From NCBI RefSeq assembly GCF_900142235.1, contig NZ_FRAE01000011.1, positions 1-37,667 of the forward strand: 37,667 nt of DNA, given 5' to 3'. Position numbers and translations under genes: made by a program. The notes below the pieces were generated by a model. The model searched no databases and had not been told where the DNA came from. It was given only the letters and a program-made list of their open reading frames with translations. Origin of the DNA: Tepidibacter formicigenes DSM 15518 (GTDB taxonomy: Bacteria > Bacillota > Clostridia > Peptostreptococcales > Peptostreptococcaceae). Below are positions 1-7,605 of this stretch, in pieces. Within the stretch, counting starts at the first letter, position 1, and every line of letters begins with the position of its first letter.

Positions 1-174
1 TCTATTTCTCAACTAAAAAACTTTATTCAAATCAAATCATCTAAAGTTAGAAATACTGTTTCTTTAAAAGCTGATGTTTTACTGGCTTGTATTTCTCAGT
101 TAGTTGCGTTTGTTTTAATGTTTAAGACTAACAATATCCACAATCCTCTTGCTATTAAATCTTTAATTGCTTAA
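1..174 (+). pseudogene. C-terminal end of a transposase (window-edge fragment)
   Basis: An open frame runs from the first base to a TAA at 172-174, giving 57 residues that end in NPLAIKSLIA. The hydrophobic stretch LLACISQLVAFVLMF followed by a short basic/polar tail looks like the end of a DDE transposase. I cannot name the IS family or see catalytic residues, because the rest lies outside the window. It may belong to an intact element to the left, so 'pseudogene' here means partial. This is recognition by resemblance only. Confidence 0.45.
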
Positions 175-332
175 GTTTTTTTAAACTCTATATCCTTTTT
201 AAAAAGGTTTTACTGAACCTTTATTTAACTGCGTCTTTTTTTGAATATTACTGTTAATAACTCTTTCTATTTAGTAATTTCAACTCAATTTTTCTGTGGA
301 TAACCTTTCACTCTATTTTGCAACTACCTATT
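175..332. other. Gap after transposase fragment
   Basis: AT-rich sequence between the transposase end and the glycosyltransferase end. It probably contains the right end of the insertion sequence, but I could not identify a terminal inverted repeat because the left end is outside the window. No gene is visible here. Confidence 0.4.
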
Positions 333-1307
333 TTAAAATGGTATTTTAAATCTTTTTAATATATATTCATCATTGTATACTCTATTTTCAAAATATTTTT
401 TTCTCTGTTTTATTAAATTTTCATTAAGCATAATCTTTGCCATGGCTGGAGGAAAAAAAGGATTATGTTGTACTATATTCAATGCTTTAGCAATATTTTT
501 AAATTCAAAATGAGAATAAATTAAACATAAAAAATTGTATATAAAATCTTCATTTGTAACTACATAAGGATGTTTTTTTCTAAAAAGATGTTTAATTTCA
601 ATTCTTGGCTCAACTATTATTTTGTAGCCAAAGCTCCATAATTTAAAACTTATTTCTTCATCTTCTTTTCCCCATACTTTAAAATAATTATCAAATCCTC
701 CTATTTCATCAAATACATATTTTTTTATTCCAAAAAAACAACCACAACCAATAAAAGTTTCTGTTGTATTTTCTGGTCTTTCTTTATGCCATATAACTTC
801 AAGTTTGTGATTCCAAGTCTGTCCATATCCTACTATTATATTATTTGAACTATTTATAATAGAAGGCACTACTGCATCAGCATTATTTTCCTCTAATGAA
901 TTAACTAATTCATCTATACAATAATTAGGAACTTGAACATGCGCATCACAAAAAAATAAATATTTTCCATTAGCTTCGTTAGCTCCTATATTTCTTGCTC
1001 TTGCAGCACCTATCCCTTGTGTTTTTATTAAATTAACATCATTATATTCTGTTTTTTCTAAAAATTCCGTACTTCTATCGATTGAATTATCATCTACTAC
1101 TATAATTTCAAATTTAAGCTTGTTTTTTGAGTTTTTTAAAGAATCAATAGTTTTTTTTAAATTATTTACTTCATTTTTACAAGGAATAATAATTGATGCT
1201 TGTATATGGTTTTTTTCCGCTTTTTCATTATTATATTCTATTTGATTATTTTGAAAATCAGAGTTGATTTTTTCCTTTTTGATTTTCTTTTTTAAAAATT
1301 CAAGCAT
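333..1307 (-). CDS. Family 2 glycosyltransferase
   Basis: A cytoplasmic GT-A type glycosyltransferase of 324 residues that would transfer a sugar from a nucleotide-sugar donor to an unknown acceptor. Visible motifs are the N-terminal nucleotide-binding strand with IIIPCKNE (39-46), VVDDNS (70-75), DAH at 121-123 in the place of the metal-binding DXD, and the acceptor-side block GGFD...WGKEDEE (203-218). The last block is the galactosyltransferase C-terminal signature seen in polypeptide GalNAc-transferase-like enzymes. An AAGGAGGTG ribosome site precedes the ATG. It lies directly downstream of a small beta-sandwich protein gene, with a weak hairpin between them, so the two are probably one unit. 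The acceptor could be that protein, but this is inference. Confidence 0.88.
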   Translation of the reverse strand: MLEFLKKKIKKEKINSDFQNNQIEYNNEKAEKNHIQASIIIPCKNEVNNLKKTIDSLKNSKNKLKFEIIVVDDNSIDRSTEFLEKTEYNDVNLIKTQGIGAARARNIGANEANGKYLFFCDAHVQVPNYCIDELVNSLEENNADAVVPSIINSSNNIIVGYGQTWNHKLEVIWHKERPENTTETFIGCGCFFGIKKYVFDEIGGFDNYFKVWGKEDEEISFKLWSFGYKIIVEPRIEIKHLFRKKHPYVVTNEDFIYNFLCLIYSHFEFKNIAKALNIVQHNPFFPPAMAKIMLNENLIKQRKKYFENRVYNDEYILKRFKIPF

Positions 1308-1328
1308 TCAATAACACCTCCTTAAATT

Positions 1329-1353
1329 AATAGCCAGATAAAATCTGGCTATT
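1329..1353 (-). terminator. Intergenic hairpin between small protein gene and glycosyltransferase
   Basis: Perfect 11-bp arms AATAGCCAGAT / ATCTGGCTATT separated by 3 nt. Only a weak U-rich tail follows on the minus strand. It therefore probably acts as an attenuator or partial terminator, lowering glycosyltransferase expression relative to the upstream gene. Confidence 0.55.
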
Positions 1354-1358
1354 AATTA

Positions 1359-1679
1359 TTATACTGTTGTTCCTTCTGGAAGTGGATTTTCTGGTACATA
1401 ATGGAATACTTTAACCTTATATTTTAAGCTTGGATTTTCTATACCAAATAAAAATTGTCCAAATTCATCTGTAAATGCAAATGCAATTGGAATTAAATTA
1501 TTAGTCGTTTCATCTACTACAAATAGCTTAACTGCAGCATTTTCAGCATAGTTACCATCTGGAAGTCTAACAACTCCATGAACTACAGACCTAAATTCCT
1601 CTTGCAAATTAACATCCATATCTAACTCTGTACCTGGTGTAAGATCTAAATCAATTAATTCAAGCTTAGTTGCAGCCAT
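1359..1679 (-). CDS. Small beta-sandwich protein (carboxypeptidase-regulatory-like fold)
   Basis: 106 residues starting MAATKLELIDL. I chose this ATG rather than an upstream one because an AAAGGAG site ends 7 nt before it. The pattern VHGVVRLPDGNYAENAAVKLF...TDEFGQFLFGI matches the prealbumin-like / carboxypeptidase regulatory repeat, a beta-sandwich that often decorates surface proteins. There is no signal peptide or membrane segment, so the location is unclear; spore or exosporium surface is one possibility for a clostridium. The 5' leader carries a very strong hairpin. The downstream glycosyltransferase suggests glycosylation, but nothing in the sequence proves it. Confidence 0.7.
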   Translation of the reverse strand: MAATKLELIDLDLTPGTELDMDVNLQEEFRSVVHGVVRLPDGNYAENAAVKLFVVDETTNNLIPIAFAFTDEFGQFLFGIENPSLKYKVKVFHYVPENPLPEGTTV

Positions 1680-1691
1680 AATATAACTCCT

Positions 1692-1741
1692 TTCATACAA
1701 TATATTAAGCAAATTTTTCTTTGCTCAATATATTGTATGAA
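1692..1741. repeat. 22-bp inverted repeat in divergent intergenic region
   Basis: Arms at 1692-1713 and 1720-1741 pair along 22 positions with one G-U pair and a 6-nt loop. In the minus-strand transcript the hairpin ends immediately before the AAAGGAG of the small beta-sandwich gene. There is no U tract. It could be an mRNA-stabilising 5' hairpin, a regulator binding site, or a structure that controls access to the ribosome site. Confidence 0.8.
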
Positions 1742-1812
1742 TATTAAATTTATTTGTGATTGCTTAACCTTTAAATGTTTTTATGAATAAAATAAATCAA
1801 GAGGTGATATAT

Positions 1813-2736
1813 ATGCTTAAGCTTAATAATAAGTATACTCATATTACAATTTTAATTACAGTTTCTATATTACCAACAATCATAGCATGTGTATGGTTTT
1901 TTAATATAGATAAAAAAACTACAGTAGATTTGACAATTAAATCCTTATATACAATAGGAACAGAACAAGAAAAAAAAATAGCAGACTGGTTTAATAACAT
2001 AGTTTATGATATGAATTTTTTAAAGGAAATAAATTCAGTTAAAAATCTTGAAAAGGAGAAATTAGCTCAAATTATAGAGTATATAAAAACAAATAGAGAT
2101 ATATATAAAGATATTTTTATATTAGATAAAGATTTTAATATAATATATGGATATAATTATAATAATGAAAATTTTAAAGAAAAAAAACATGTTCGAGATG
2201 CTATTGCTGGAAATACATCTTTTTCAGATATAATATTTTCTTCAAGCGATACCTTTATAGAAGTTACAGTCCCTATATATAATAACAGTTCAATAATTGG
2301 AGTAATTTGTTCAAAAATTAATATATCTTCTTTAAATTCAATAATGCAATTTTCAAGACTAATGAATGAGTCAACCGAAAGCTACATTGTAGATAAGCAC
2401 GGAACATTTATAACAGAATCAAGGTTTATACCCGATGCAATTGGTAAAAAACGAGTTGATATTGCAAATGTTAAATTAAATATTGATTATTCAAACGAAA
2501 CTCCTTATTTAGATTATAGGCACACTCCAGTATATGGGCTTTACTTTAACCTTCCATACAATAATTGGACATTAATAATAGAACAAGATGCAAGTGATAT
2601 TCATAGTAATAATAACGAAATAATGAAAACTGGAGAAATACTATCTGTATTAGAAATTGTTTTAGTAGGAATTTTCCAAAAATTCTTAAAAACAAAATTT
2701 AAAATTCCTGAAGAAGATGAAAATGATGAAAATTAA
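1813..2736 (+). CDS. Membrane-anchored extracellular Cache-domain protein without an output domain
   Basis: 307 residues from the ATG preceded by GAGGTG. The layout is a transmembrane helix at about residues 8-28, then an extracellular region of about 240 residues with the alternating pattern of a double Cache sensor. That region includes a long helix (EQEKKIADWFNNI) followed by ILDKDFNIIYGY and the second lobe SYIVDKHGTFITES. A second hydrophobic segment follows near residues 272-288, and the tail is short and acidic. Such domains bind small ligands in chemoreceptors, kinases and GGDEF proteins, but here no HAMP, MCP, kinase or GGDEF part follows. The stop is followed directly by a good terminator, so it is probably not a sequencing break. 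It may be an ancestral receptor that lost its output, or a ligand sensor acting through a partner. Confidence 0.75.
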   Translation: MLKLNNKYTHITILITVSILPTIIACVWFFNIDKKTTVDLTIKSLYTIGTEQEKKIADWFNNIVYDMNFLKEINSVKNLEKEKLAQIIEYIKTNRDIYKDIFILDKDFNIIYGYNYNNENFKEKKHVRDAIAGNTSFSDIIFSSSDTFIEVTVPIYNNSSIIGVICSKINISSLNSIMQFSRLMNESTESYIVDKHGTFITESRFIPDAIGKKRVDIANVKLNIDYSNETPYLDYRHTPVYGLYFNLPYNNWTLIIEQDASDIHSNNNEIMKTGEILSVLEIVLVGIFQKFLKTKFKIPEEDENDEN

Positions 2737-2778
2737 AAAAATTGCTAGATTGCTATAATGCAATCTAGCAATTTTTTT
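2737..2778. terminator. Bidirectional rho-independent terminator
   Basis: Stem TTGCTAGATTGC / GCAATCTAGCAA with A runs on the left and T runs on the right. It serves the Cache protein on the plus strand and the convergent holin-like gene on the minus strand. Confidence 0.9.
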
Positions 2779-3004
2779 AATTTTCATCTTCTTTCTTCTT
2801 ATATTTTTCATCAGAAAACCAAGTACCTTCTTTTGGATTAGATATTATTCCTGCTAAAGATAATAATCCTAAGAATCCTATTACAAGTTCACTATAGTTA
2901 CCAGGTAAAATCAGATTAATATCATATACCTTTAAGCTATCAAGTAAAATTGGTATAAATGAAAATAAAGCTAACCAAAGACCATAATTTTTCCATCTAT
3001 TCAT
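2777..3004 (-). CDS. Holin-like small membrane protein
   Basis: 75 residues starting MNRWKNYGL; the start is fixed by GGAGG 8 nt upstream. Two hydrophobic segments (about 7-22 and 36-52) surround a short loop with LPGNYSELV, and the charged tail begins SNPKEGTWFSDEKY. The pattern 'KNYGLWLALFSFIPILL...GIISNP..G' resembles small phage-type holins of Firmicutes, which oligomerise in the cytoplasmic membrane to release a murein hydrolase. No lysin or other phage gene is adjacent, so it may be a domesticated gene. Assignment is by pattern only. Confidence 0.55.
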   Translation of the reverse strand: MNRWKNYGLWLALFSFIPILLDSLKVYDINLILPGNYSELVIGFLGLLSLAGIISNPKEGTWFSDEKYKKKEDEN

Positions 3005-3101
3005 ATCAAAACCTCCATGTAAAATATTTGTTCTTAATAAATATATATTCAAATTTATTTTTAATGTTATTCATAAGTTGAAAATATTATAATTGTATAG
3101 C

Positions 3102-3144
3102 AAAAAACTGCCATGGCATTTTTTGTCACCATGACAGTTTTTTT
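3102..3144 (-). terminator. Rho-independent terminator of the diguanylate cyclase gene
   Basis: Arms AAAAAACTGCCATGG and CCATGACAGTTTTTT pair with one mismatch, and runs of A and T lie at the ends. The position just after the diguanylate cyclase stop on the minus strand fits. The left arm contains the palindrome GCCATGGC. Confidence 0.85.
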
Positions 3145-3152
3145 ACATAATC

Positions 3153-4454
3153 TTAAATACAAGTAGACTTATTTCTTCCCTGTTCCTTTGATTTATATAA
3201 TGCGCAATCAGCTCGTTTGATCGCCTTTTCTATACTGTAATTATCTTTATCTGTTATTTCAGATATTCCAAAACTTACAGTATATTTTATATTTTTATTT
3301 GTAGATTTAATAAACACTTTGTTTTTTTCTATTTGTTTTCTAACTTTTTCTGATTTTTTTAATCCTTCTTCTTTACCTACATTCTTTAGCAATATAACAA
3401 ATTCTTCACCACCTAATCTTGCAACAATATCATACTTTCTTATATTTATTTTTAATATATTTGAAAAATGCTTCAAAACTTTATCCCCAACATCATGACC
3501 ATAAGTATCATTAATTTCTTTAAAATTATCTATATCTGCCATTATAATGACTAGTTTACCACCATTTCTTATTATTCTTTGAATTTCTTTATTAGCTTCT
3601 TTCCAAAATGCTCTTCTATTATATAAATTAGTTAACTCATCATACATTGCAAGCCTTTTAGTTTTAGATAGTGCTCTTTTAAGTTTTTGTCTTAACTTCT
3701 TTTCATCCGTTATATCTTGACCTATACCTACTATCCTATATATCTTACCTTCTGAATTATATACAGGAGTAATTTTTGCTTTTATCCATTTCATGCCATG
3801 GTCTGTTTTTATTCTAAGTTCTTTTTTTATAATCTTTTTTGTTTCTAATTCTTTTAGCATATTGTCTAAAGTTAATTCACTATCAACCATTTTCTTATCA
3901 TATGGATGGAGCATTTTTGTCCATATCCTTGGATTAGCTTTTATTTCTTCATAATCAAAGTTAACATATTTTTTAAATGCATCATTTACATAAAGTATTT
4001 CTTTGTTATCTATACTTTCTAAAAATACAATTTCTTCAATTCCCTGTGTTATTTGAGTCATTATTTCTTTTTGATTTTTTGATTTTTCTTCTATTTTTTT
4101 TATATCTGTAATATCATTAAATATAGTTACAAAATATCCCTTTTTAGGTGAATATACATAAATTTTATACCACTTATCCCAAATATCAAAATATTGTACT
4201 ATTTCATCCTTTTTCGCATTTAATGCTATATCAGAATAATACTCTATCAAATTAAATCCGCTTTTTTCTATTTCTGTTATAACTTCAGTGACTTTTTTTC
4301 CTAATATGCTACTTCTTTTTAATCCCGTTAAATTCTCAAATGCAGAGTTCACATAAATATACTCATAATCAATAGGCTTTTTATCTTTATCCAATATTAT
4401 TTTATGATAAGCAAAAGCATTTTGCATATTTTCTACTAAAAAATAATCCTTCAT
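3153..4454 (-). CDS. PAS-PAS-GGDEF diguanylate cyclase
   Basis: 433 residues with no membrane segment. It should make cyclic di-GMP from two GTP in the cytoplasm in response to a signal read by its PAS domains. PAS 1 spans about 5-115. PAS 2 with its PAC tail spans about 135-255 and ends IVGIGQDITDEKK. The GGDEF domain spans about 268-430, with the active-site loop GGEEF at 348-352 and D307 / NDTYGHDVGD as the metal and nucleotide elements. The RKYD at 339-342 ends five residues before GGEEF and is a product-inhibition I-site. It lies 64 nt downstream of a chemoreceptor gene whose leader is a c-di-GMP riboswitch, so the two genes probably belong to one signalling circuit. The ribosome site is weak (TAGGAAA). 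Confidence 0.93.
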   Translation of the reverse strand: MKDYFLVENMQNAFAYHKIILDKDKKPIDYEYIYVNSAFENLTGLKRSSILGKKVTEVITEIEKSGFNLIEYYSDIALNAKKDEIVQYFDIWDKWYKIYVYSPKKGYFVTIFNDITDIKKIEEKSKNQKEIMTQITQGIEEIVFLESIDNKEILYVNDAFKKYVNFDYEEIKANPRIWTKMLHPYDKKMVDSELTLDNMLKELETKKIIKKELRIKTDHGMKWIKAKITPVYNSEGKIYRIVGIGQDITDEKKLRQKLKRALSKTKRLAMYDELTNLYNRRAFWKEANKEIQRIIRNGGKLVIIMADIDNFKEINDTYGHDVGDKVLKHFSNILKINIRKYDIVARLGGEEFVILLKNVGKEEGLKKSEKVRKQIEKNKVFIKSTNKNIKYTVSFGISEITDKDNYSIEKAIKRADCALYKSKEQGRNKSTCI

Positions 4455-4482
4455 TTTCCTAACACCAACTTATAATTGATTT

Positions 4483-4511
4483 TAGGCAGTAAGCTTTAAG
4501 CCTACTGCCCT
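4483..4511 (-). terminator. Hairpin after the chemoreceptor gene
   Basis: Arms TAGGCAGTAAGCTT and AAGCCTACTGCCCT form a near-perfect stem. On the minus strand it is followed by AAAATCAATTAT, a poor U tract, so termination is probably incomplete. Some read-through into the diguanylate cyclase gene is likely, since no obvious promoter lies between them. Confidence 0.65.
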
Positions 4512-4517
4512 ATAGTA

Positions 4518-6251
4518 TTATACTTTAAAACGATTTACTATTTCCATCATGTCTATAGCTGTTTCACTTAATAATTGAGCTGTTGATGCTACATCTTGTG
4601 ATGATGAAGTAAACTCTTGTGATGATGCTGCTACTTCTTCAGTTGCTGCTGAATTTTCTTCTGTTACTGCACTTACCTGTTCTACTCTTTCCATAACTAT
4701 ATCTTTAGACTTTACAATTTCATCCATGGCATCATATGTTCTTTTCATAAGAGGGGTTATATTTTCAATAGATGCTAGTATGTCAGCAAAGGACTTTACA
4801 GTATTTTTTAAAGATATTGTTTGTTCTTTTACAGATTGTTCTACATTTTTTGAAGTATAAATAACTTCATTTGTATCTTTATTAATAGAAGATACTAAGC
4901 TTATAATCTTTTCTGTAGACATTTTTGATTCTTCTGCTAATTTGCGAACTTCTTCCGCTACTACTGCAAACCCTCTACCATGTTCTCCTGCTTTTGCTGC
5001 TTCTATAGCTGCATTAAGTGCCAATAAATTAGTTTGCTCTGATATTGATGATATTATTTCTGTAATACCACTTATTTCTTTAACAGAATTTGTTAAAGTT
5101 TCTACTTTACTTATAACTAATTCAAAAGCATCTTTTATATCTTCAATAGATTTAATTAATATGTCCATTTCTTTTTTACCTATGTTAGCTTTATTTTCTG
5201 TATTTTCTGATTCATTTTTTACATTTTGAAGCTCTTTATATACATTCTCTATATTGTTTGTTAATTCCAATAAAGAATTTGCAATGTCTGTTAAATCTTG
5301 TGCTTGATTTGTAGCTCCATTTGCTACCTCTTGCATTGTAGAAGCAAGTTCTTGTGATGATGCTGATAATTCTTGTGATATAATAGAAAGATTTTGAGAT
5401 TGTCCTGTTACTTTATTAGAGCTTTCCTTTATATCATTTAATGTTTTTTTCATATTCTTAATAGCTTTTGCAAGATAACGATTCATTTTAGCAAATTCAT
5501 TTTTACCATCTTCTTCTAAATTAACAGTAAAATCATAATCTGAAAGTTTTTTAAGTACATTATCTATTTTCTCCATTGAATTTTTCAGTATTATCAATAA
5601 AATAAATATTAAAATTCCTATAGTAGATACAATTGCTATTGATATAGTTCTAAATAATTTTTTTGTTTTAACATATGAATAATTAGCTTTATCAATAGAT
5701 TTTTTTGCCATATATTCATTTATATTTATTAATTTATTAATATTTTCTTGAGCTTTTAAAGAATAGTTTGCTGTATTTACAATTTCTTCTTCAGTTATAG
5801 GAATTCCATTTTTCAACTTATCTATTAATTTATATCCTTCATCTAAATATAATTTATAATTACTTTCAATTTTATCAAGCAATTGTCTTTCTTCATTTGT
5901 TAAATTGTAATTTTTATATGTATTAAAACTTTCAACTATTTTTTCTATTTGATTTTCTATATTACTAACTACAATTTCATCATATTTATTTGAATACACA
6001 ATTTTAGTCATATTAAGTCTTATTATATAAAATTCTGTTTCAATCTCTTTTAATTTGACTGATGTTAACATATTTTTATTATAAAGTAAATTCATATCGT
6101 TACTTAAAATTTCCATGTTATTTAAAGACGAGTATATTATATATCCTGTAGAAGTTGCTGTAATAATTAGTATTGTAAGTAATAAAGATGTTATCCTTAT
6201 GTTTTTAAAAAAATTCTTACTTCTTTTTTTATTACTGTTATTCTCATTCAT
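4518..6251 (-). CDS. Methyl-accepting chemotaxis protein
   Basis: 577 residues forming a transmembrane chemoreceptor that would signal to CheA/CheW. It has a cytoplasmic basic N-terminus and TM1 at about 18-40. An extracellular helical region of about 160 residues follows, consistent with a four-helix-bundle sensor. TM2 lies at about 202-222, followed by HAMP to about 275 and then the long coiled-coil signalling domain. The conserved hairpin tip is present ([20 protein letters not shown] followed by [18 protein letters not shown]). Possible methylation-helix patterns ([18 protein letters not shown]) flank it. GGGAGGGAA precedes the ATG. The leader is a c-di-GMP-I riboswitch, so synthesis of this receptor should depend on intracellular c-di-GMP. 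Confidence 0.95.
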   Translation of the reverse strand: MNENNSNKKRSKNFFKNIRITSLLLTILIITATSTGYIIYSSLNNMEILSNDMNLLYNKNMLTSVKLKEIETEFYIIRLNMTKIVYSNKYDEIVVSNIENQIEKIVESFNTYKNYNLTNEERQLLDKIESNYKLYLDEGYKLIDKLKNGIPITEEEIVNTANYSLKAQENINKLININEYMAKKSIDKANYSYVKTKKLFRTISIAIVSTIGILIFILLIILKNSMEKIDNVLKKLSDYDFTVNLEEDGKNEFAKMNRYLAKAIKNMKKTLNDIKESSNKVTGQSQNLSIISQELSASSQELASTMQEVANGATNQAQDLTDIANSLLELTNNIENVYKELQNVKNESENTENKANIGKKEMDILIKSIEDIKDAFELVISKVETLTNSVKEISGITEIISSISEQTNLLALNAAIEAAKAGEHGRGFAVVAEEVRKLAEESKMSTEKIISLVSSINKDTNEVIYTSKNVEQSVKEQTISLKNTVKSFADILASIENITPLMKRTYDAMDEIVKSKDIVMERVEQVSAVTEENSAATEEVAASSQEFTSSSQDVASTAQLLSETAIDMMEIVNRFKV

Positions 6252-6287
6252 TTTAATTCCCTCCCTTTAAACTTTTTTATATATTAT

Positions 6288-6330
6288 AAAGCCCTTTCCA
6301 AATTAGTAAATTACCGTTGGAAAGGGCTTT
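6288..6330 (-). terminator. Expression-platform hairpin of the c-di-GMP riboswitch
   Basis: Arms AAAGCCCTTTCCAA (6288-6301) and TTGGAAAGGGCTTT (6317-6330) form a 14-bp stem just downstream of the aptamer in the minus transcript. A U-rich but interrupted tail (UUUAUAAUAUAU) follows. This is most simply a conditional terminator. Whether ligand turns the gene on or off cannot be settled by eye. Confidence 0.75.
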
Positions 6331-6341
6331 AAATGACTTTT

Positions 6342-6418
6342 GAGCAACCGGCTACCATAGTAAATTTACCTTAGGCCCTTGGCTTTGCGTCCCTATCTTT
6401 CGACAGGTTTGCCCTTAA
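6342..6418 (-). promoter_or_regulatory. c-di-GMP-I (GEMM-I) riboswitch aptamer
   Basis: On the minus strand the sequence shows the class hallmarks in order. These are GGGCAAACC, the GAAA tetraloop in CCTGTCGAAAGATAGG, GGGACGCAAAGCC, GGGCCTA, a second stem closing on TATGGTAGCCGGTTGC, and the 3' closing strand. This is the classic GEMM-I consensus with the GNRA loop and its receptor-like segment. It lies between a terminator of the upstream gene and the chemoreceptor start. The neighbouring diguanylate cyclase could supply the ligand. Confidence 0.93.
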
Positions 6419-6424
6419 TAATAA

Positions 6425-6453
6425 TAAAATAGTACTTTTGTACTATTTTATCA
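6425..6453 (-). terminator. Terminator of the phosphodiesterase gene
   Basis: Stem ATAAAATAGTAC / GTACTATTTTAT with a 4-5 nt loop, followed by TATTATTATTA on the minus strand. It separates the yfcE-like gene from the riboswitch transcript. Confidence 0.75.
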
Positions 6454-6508
6454 TATTTTCTCTCATTTTTCTATTTTTTAATTTAATAATTCTAATAATT
6501 TTTTACCT

Positions 6509-7222
6509 TTATGCTCTACCTGTTCTTATAATGTTAGCAAATTCATTAGGTAAAATACTTTCCTCTATTGCTTTTGCTGTTTTTTCATAATCGTAAAAAA
6601 CTTCTACAACTTCTACACTCACACTTTCAGATTTAACATCAAGAATTACATAGTTAGCATTGGGATTTCCTGTTTTTGGCTTTCCTACACTTCCACTATT
6701 TACAAGCATTTTTTCTCCATACATTTTATAATAAGGAATATGAGTATGACCACATACTAAAATATCTTCAGTAAAGCATTCCATAACTTCTTTAGCTTCT
6801 TGAGAATTCTCTTTTAAGTACTCATTTAATTTTCTTGGACTTCCATGAACAAATGTAATAGTTCTTCCTTCAAATGTTAAAATCATTTTTTTTGGAAGAT
6901 TTGCTAAAAATTCTTTATTTTCTTCACTCGTATTTTCAATACTCCATTGAAGAGAACTTATAGCATTTTCTGCATCCTTAGGGTCTGAATAATCACATCC
7001 ACAGATAAACCTTATATTTCCCACTGCATCATCATAATTCCCCATTACAGTTAGTATATTTTCTTTTCTAATTAAATCTATAACTTCATTTGGAAATGTA
7101 GCATAACCTACTAAATCTCCAACGCAAACTGTTAAATCTAAGTTCTTTTCCTTTATATCATTTATTACAGTCTCTAAAGCATAAATATTGCTATGAATAT
7201 CTGATATTACTGCTATTTTCAT
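6509..7222 (-). CDS. Calcineurin-type metallophosphoesterase, YfcE/MJ0936-like
   Basis: 237 residues, a cytoplasmic two-metal phosphoesterase. All the metal ligands are present: SDIHSN (7-12), GDLVGY, GNYDDAVG, CGHTHIPYY and the C-terminal NSGSVGKPKTG. Family members hydrolyse phosphodiesters or phosphomonoesters; the natural substrate is unknown. The N-terminus MKIAVISDIHSN is canonical, and AAGGAGAATACGAAAG precedes the ATG. It is a single gene with its own terminator. Confidence 0.9.
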   Translation of the reverse strand: MKIAVISDIHSNIYALETVINDIKEKNLDLTVCVGDLVGYATFPNEVIDLIRKENILTVMGNYDDAVGNIRFICGCDYSDPKDAENAISSLQWSIENTSEENKEFLANLPKKMILTFEGRTITFVHGSPRKLNEYLKENSQEAKEVMECFTEDILVCGHTHIPYYKMYGEKMLVNSGSVGKPKTGNPNANYVILDVKSESVSVEVVEVFYDYEKTAKAIEESILPNEFANIIRTGRA

Positions 7223-7351
7223 CTTTCGTATTCTCCTTTTAAAATTTAAATTACGTTTTAATAATTACAGCTTAATTTATATTTTTGTAAATACAATCTT
7301 CTTTAAAAAGAGTAGACTCAATTAAAATACTAAGTCTACTCCTTAAATATT

Positions 7352-7585
7352 TTACTTTTGAATAACTTTTTTTATTTCTTCAGGCTTTACAACTCTTCCT
7401 GATATTTTAACCTTTTCATCTACAACAAGTGCTGGTGTTTTCATAACTCCATATTTCATTATTTCTTTAAAATCTTCCACTTTTTCAATAGTAGCCTCAA
7501 CTCCTAATTCTTCTAGTGCCTTTTGTGTGTTTTTATATAACACTTGACAATTTTTACATCCTCCACCTAAAATTTTAATAACCAT
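7352..7585 (-). CDS. Mini-thioredoxin (redox-active disulfide protein 2 type)
   Basis: 77 residues with a compact thioredoxin fold. The N-terminal strand VIKILGGGCKNC carries the CxxC pair, and TPALVVD contains the cis-Pro. It ends with the usual KPEEIKKVIQK helix. It belongs to the MTH895/TM0996-type small redoxins. The gene starts 20 nt after the permease stop and is the last gene of an arsR-permease-redoxin operon. A role in handing electrons or thiol-bound metalloid to the permease is a common proposal, but is not shown here. Confidence 0.88.
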   Translation of the reverse strand: MVIKILGGGCKNCQVLYKNTQKALEELGVEATIEKVEDFKEIMKYGVMKTPALVVDEKVKISGRVVKPEEIKKVIQK

Positions 7586-7605
7586 AAAAACTCCTCCTTT
7601 TAAAT

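Noticed and set aside
4942-5229. Plus-strand open frame of 95 codons opposite the chemoreceptor
   Set aside because: It mirrors the conserved MCP hairpin region in the opposite strand, has no ribosome site, and has Ser/Leu-rich content typical of an antisense shadow.
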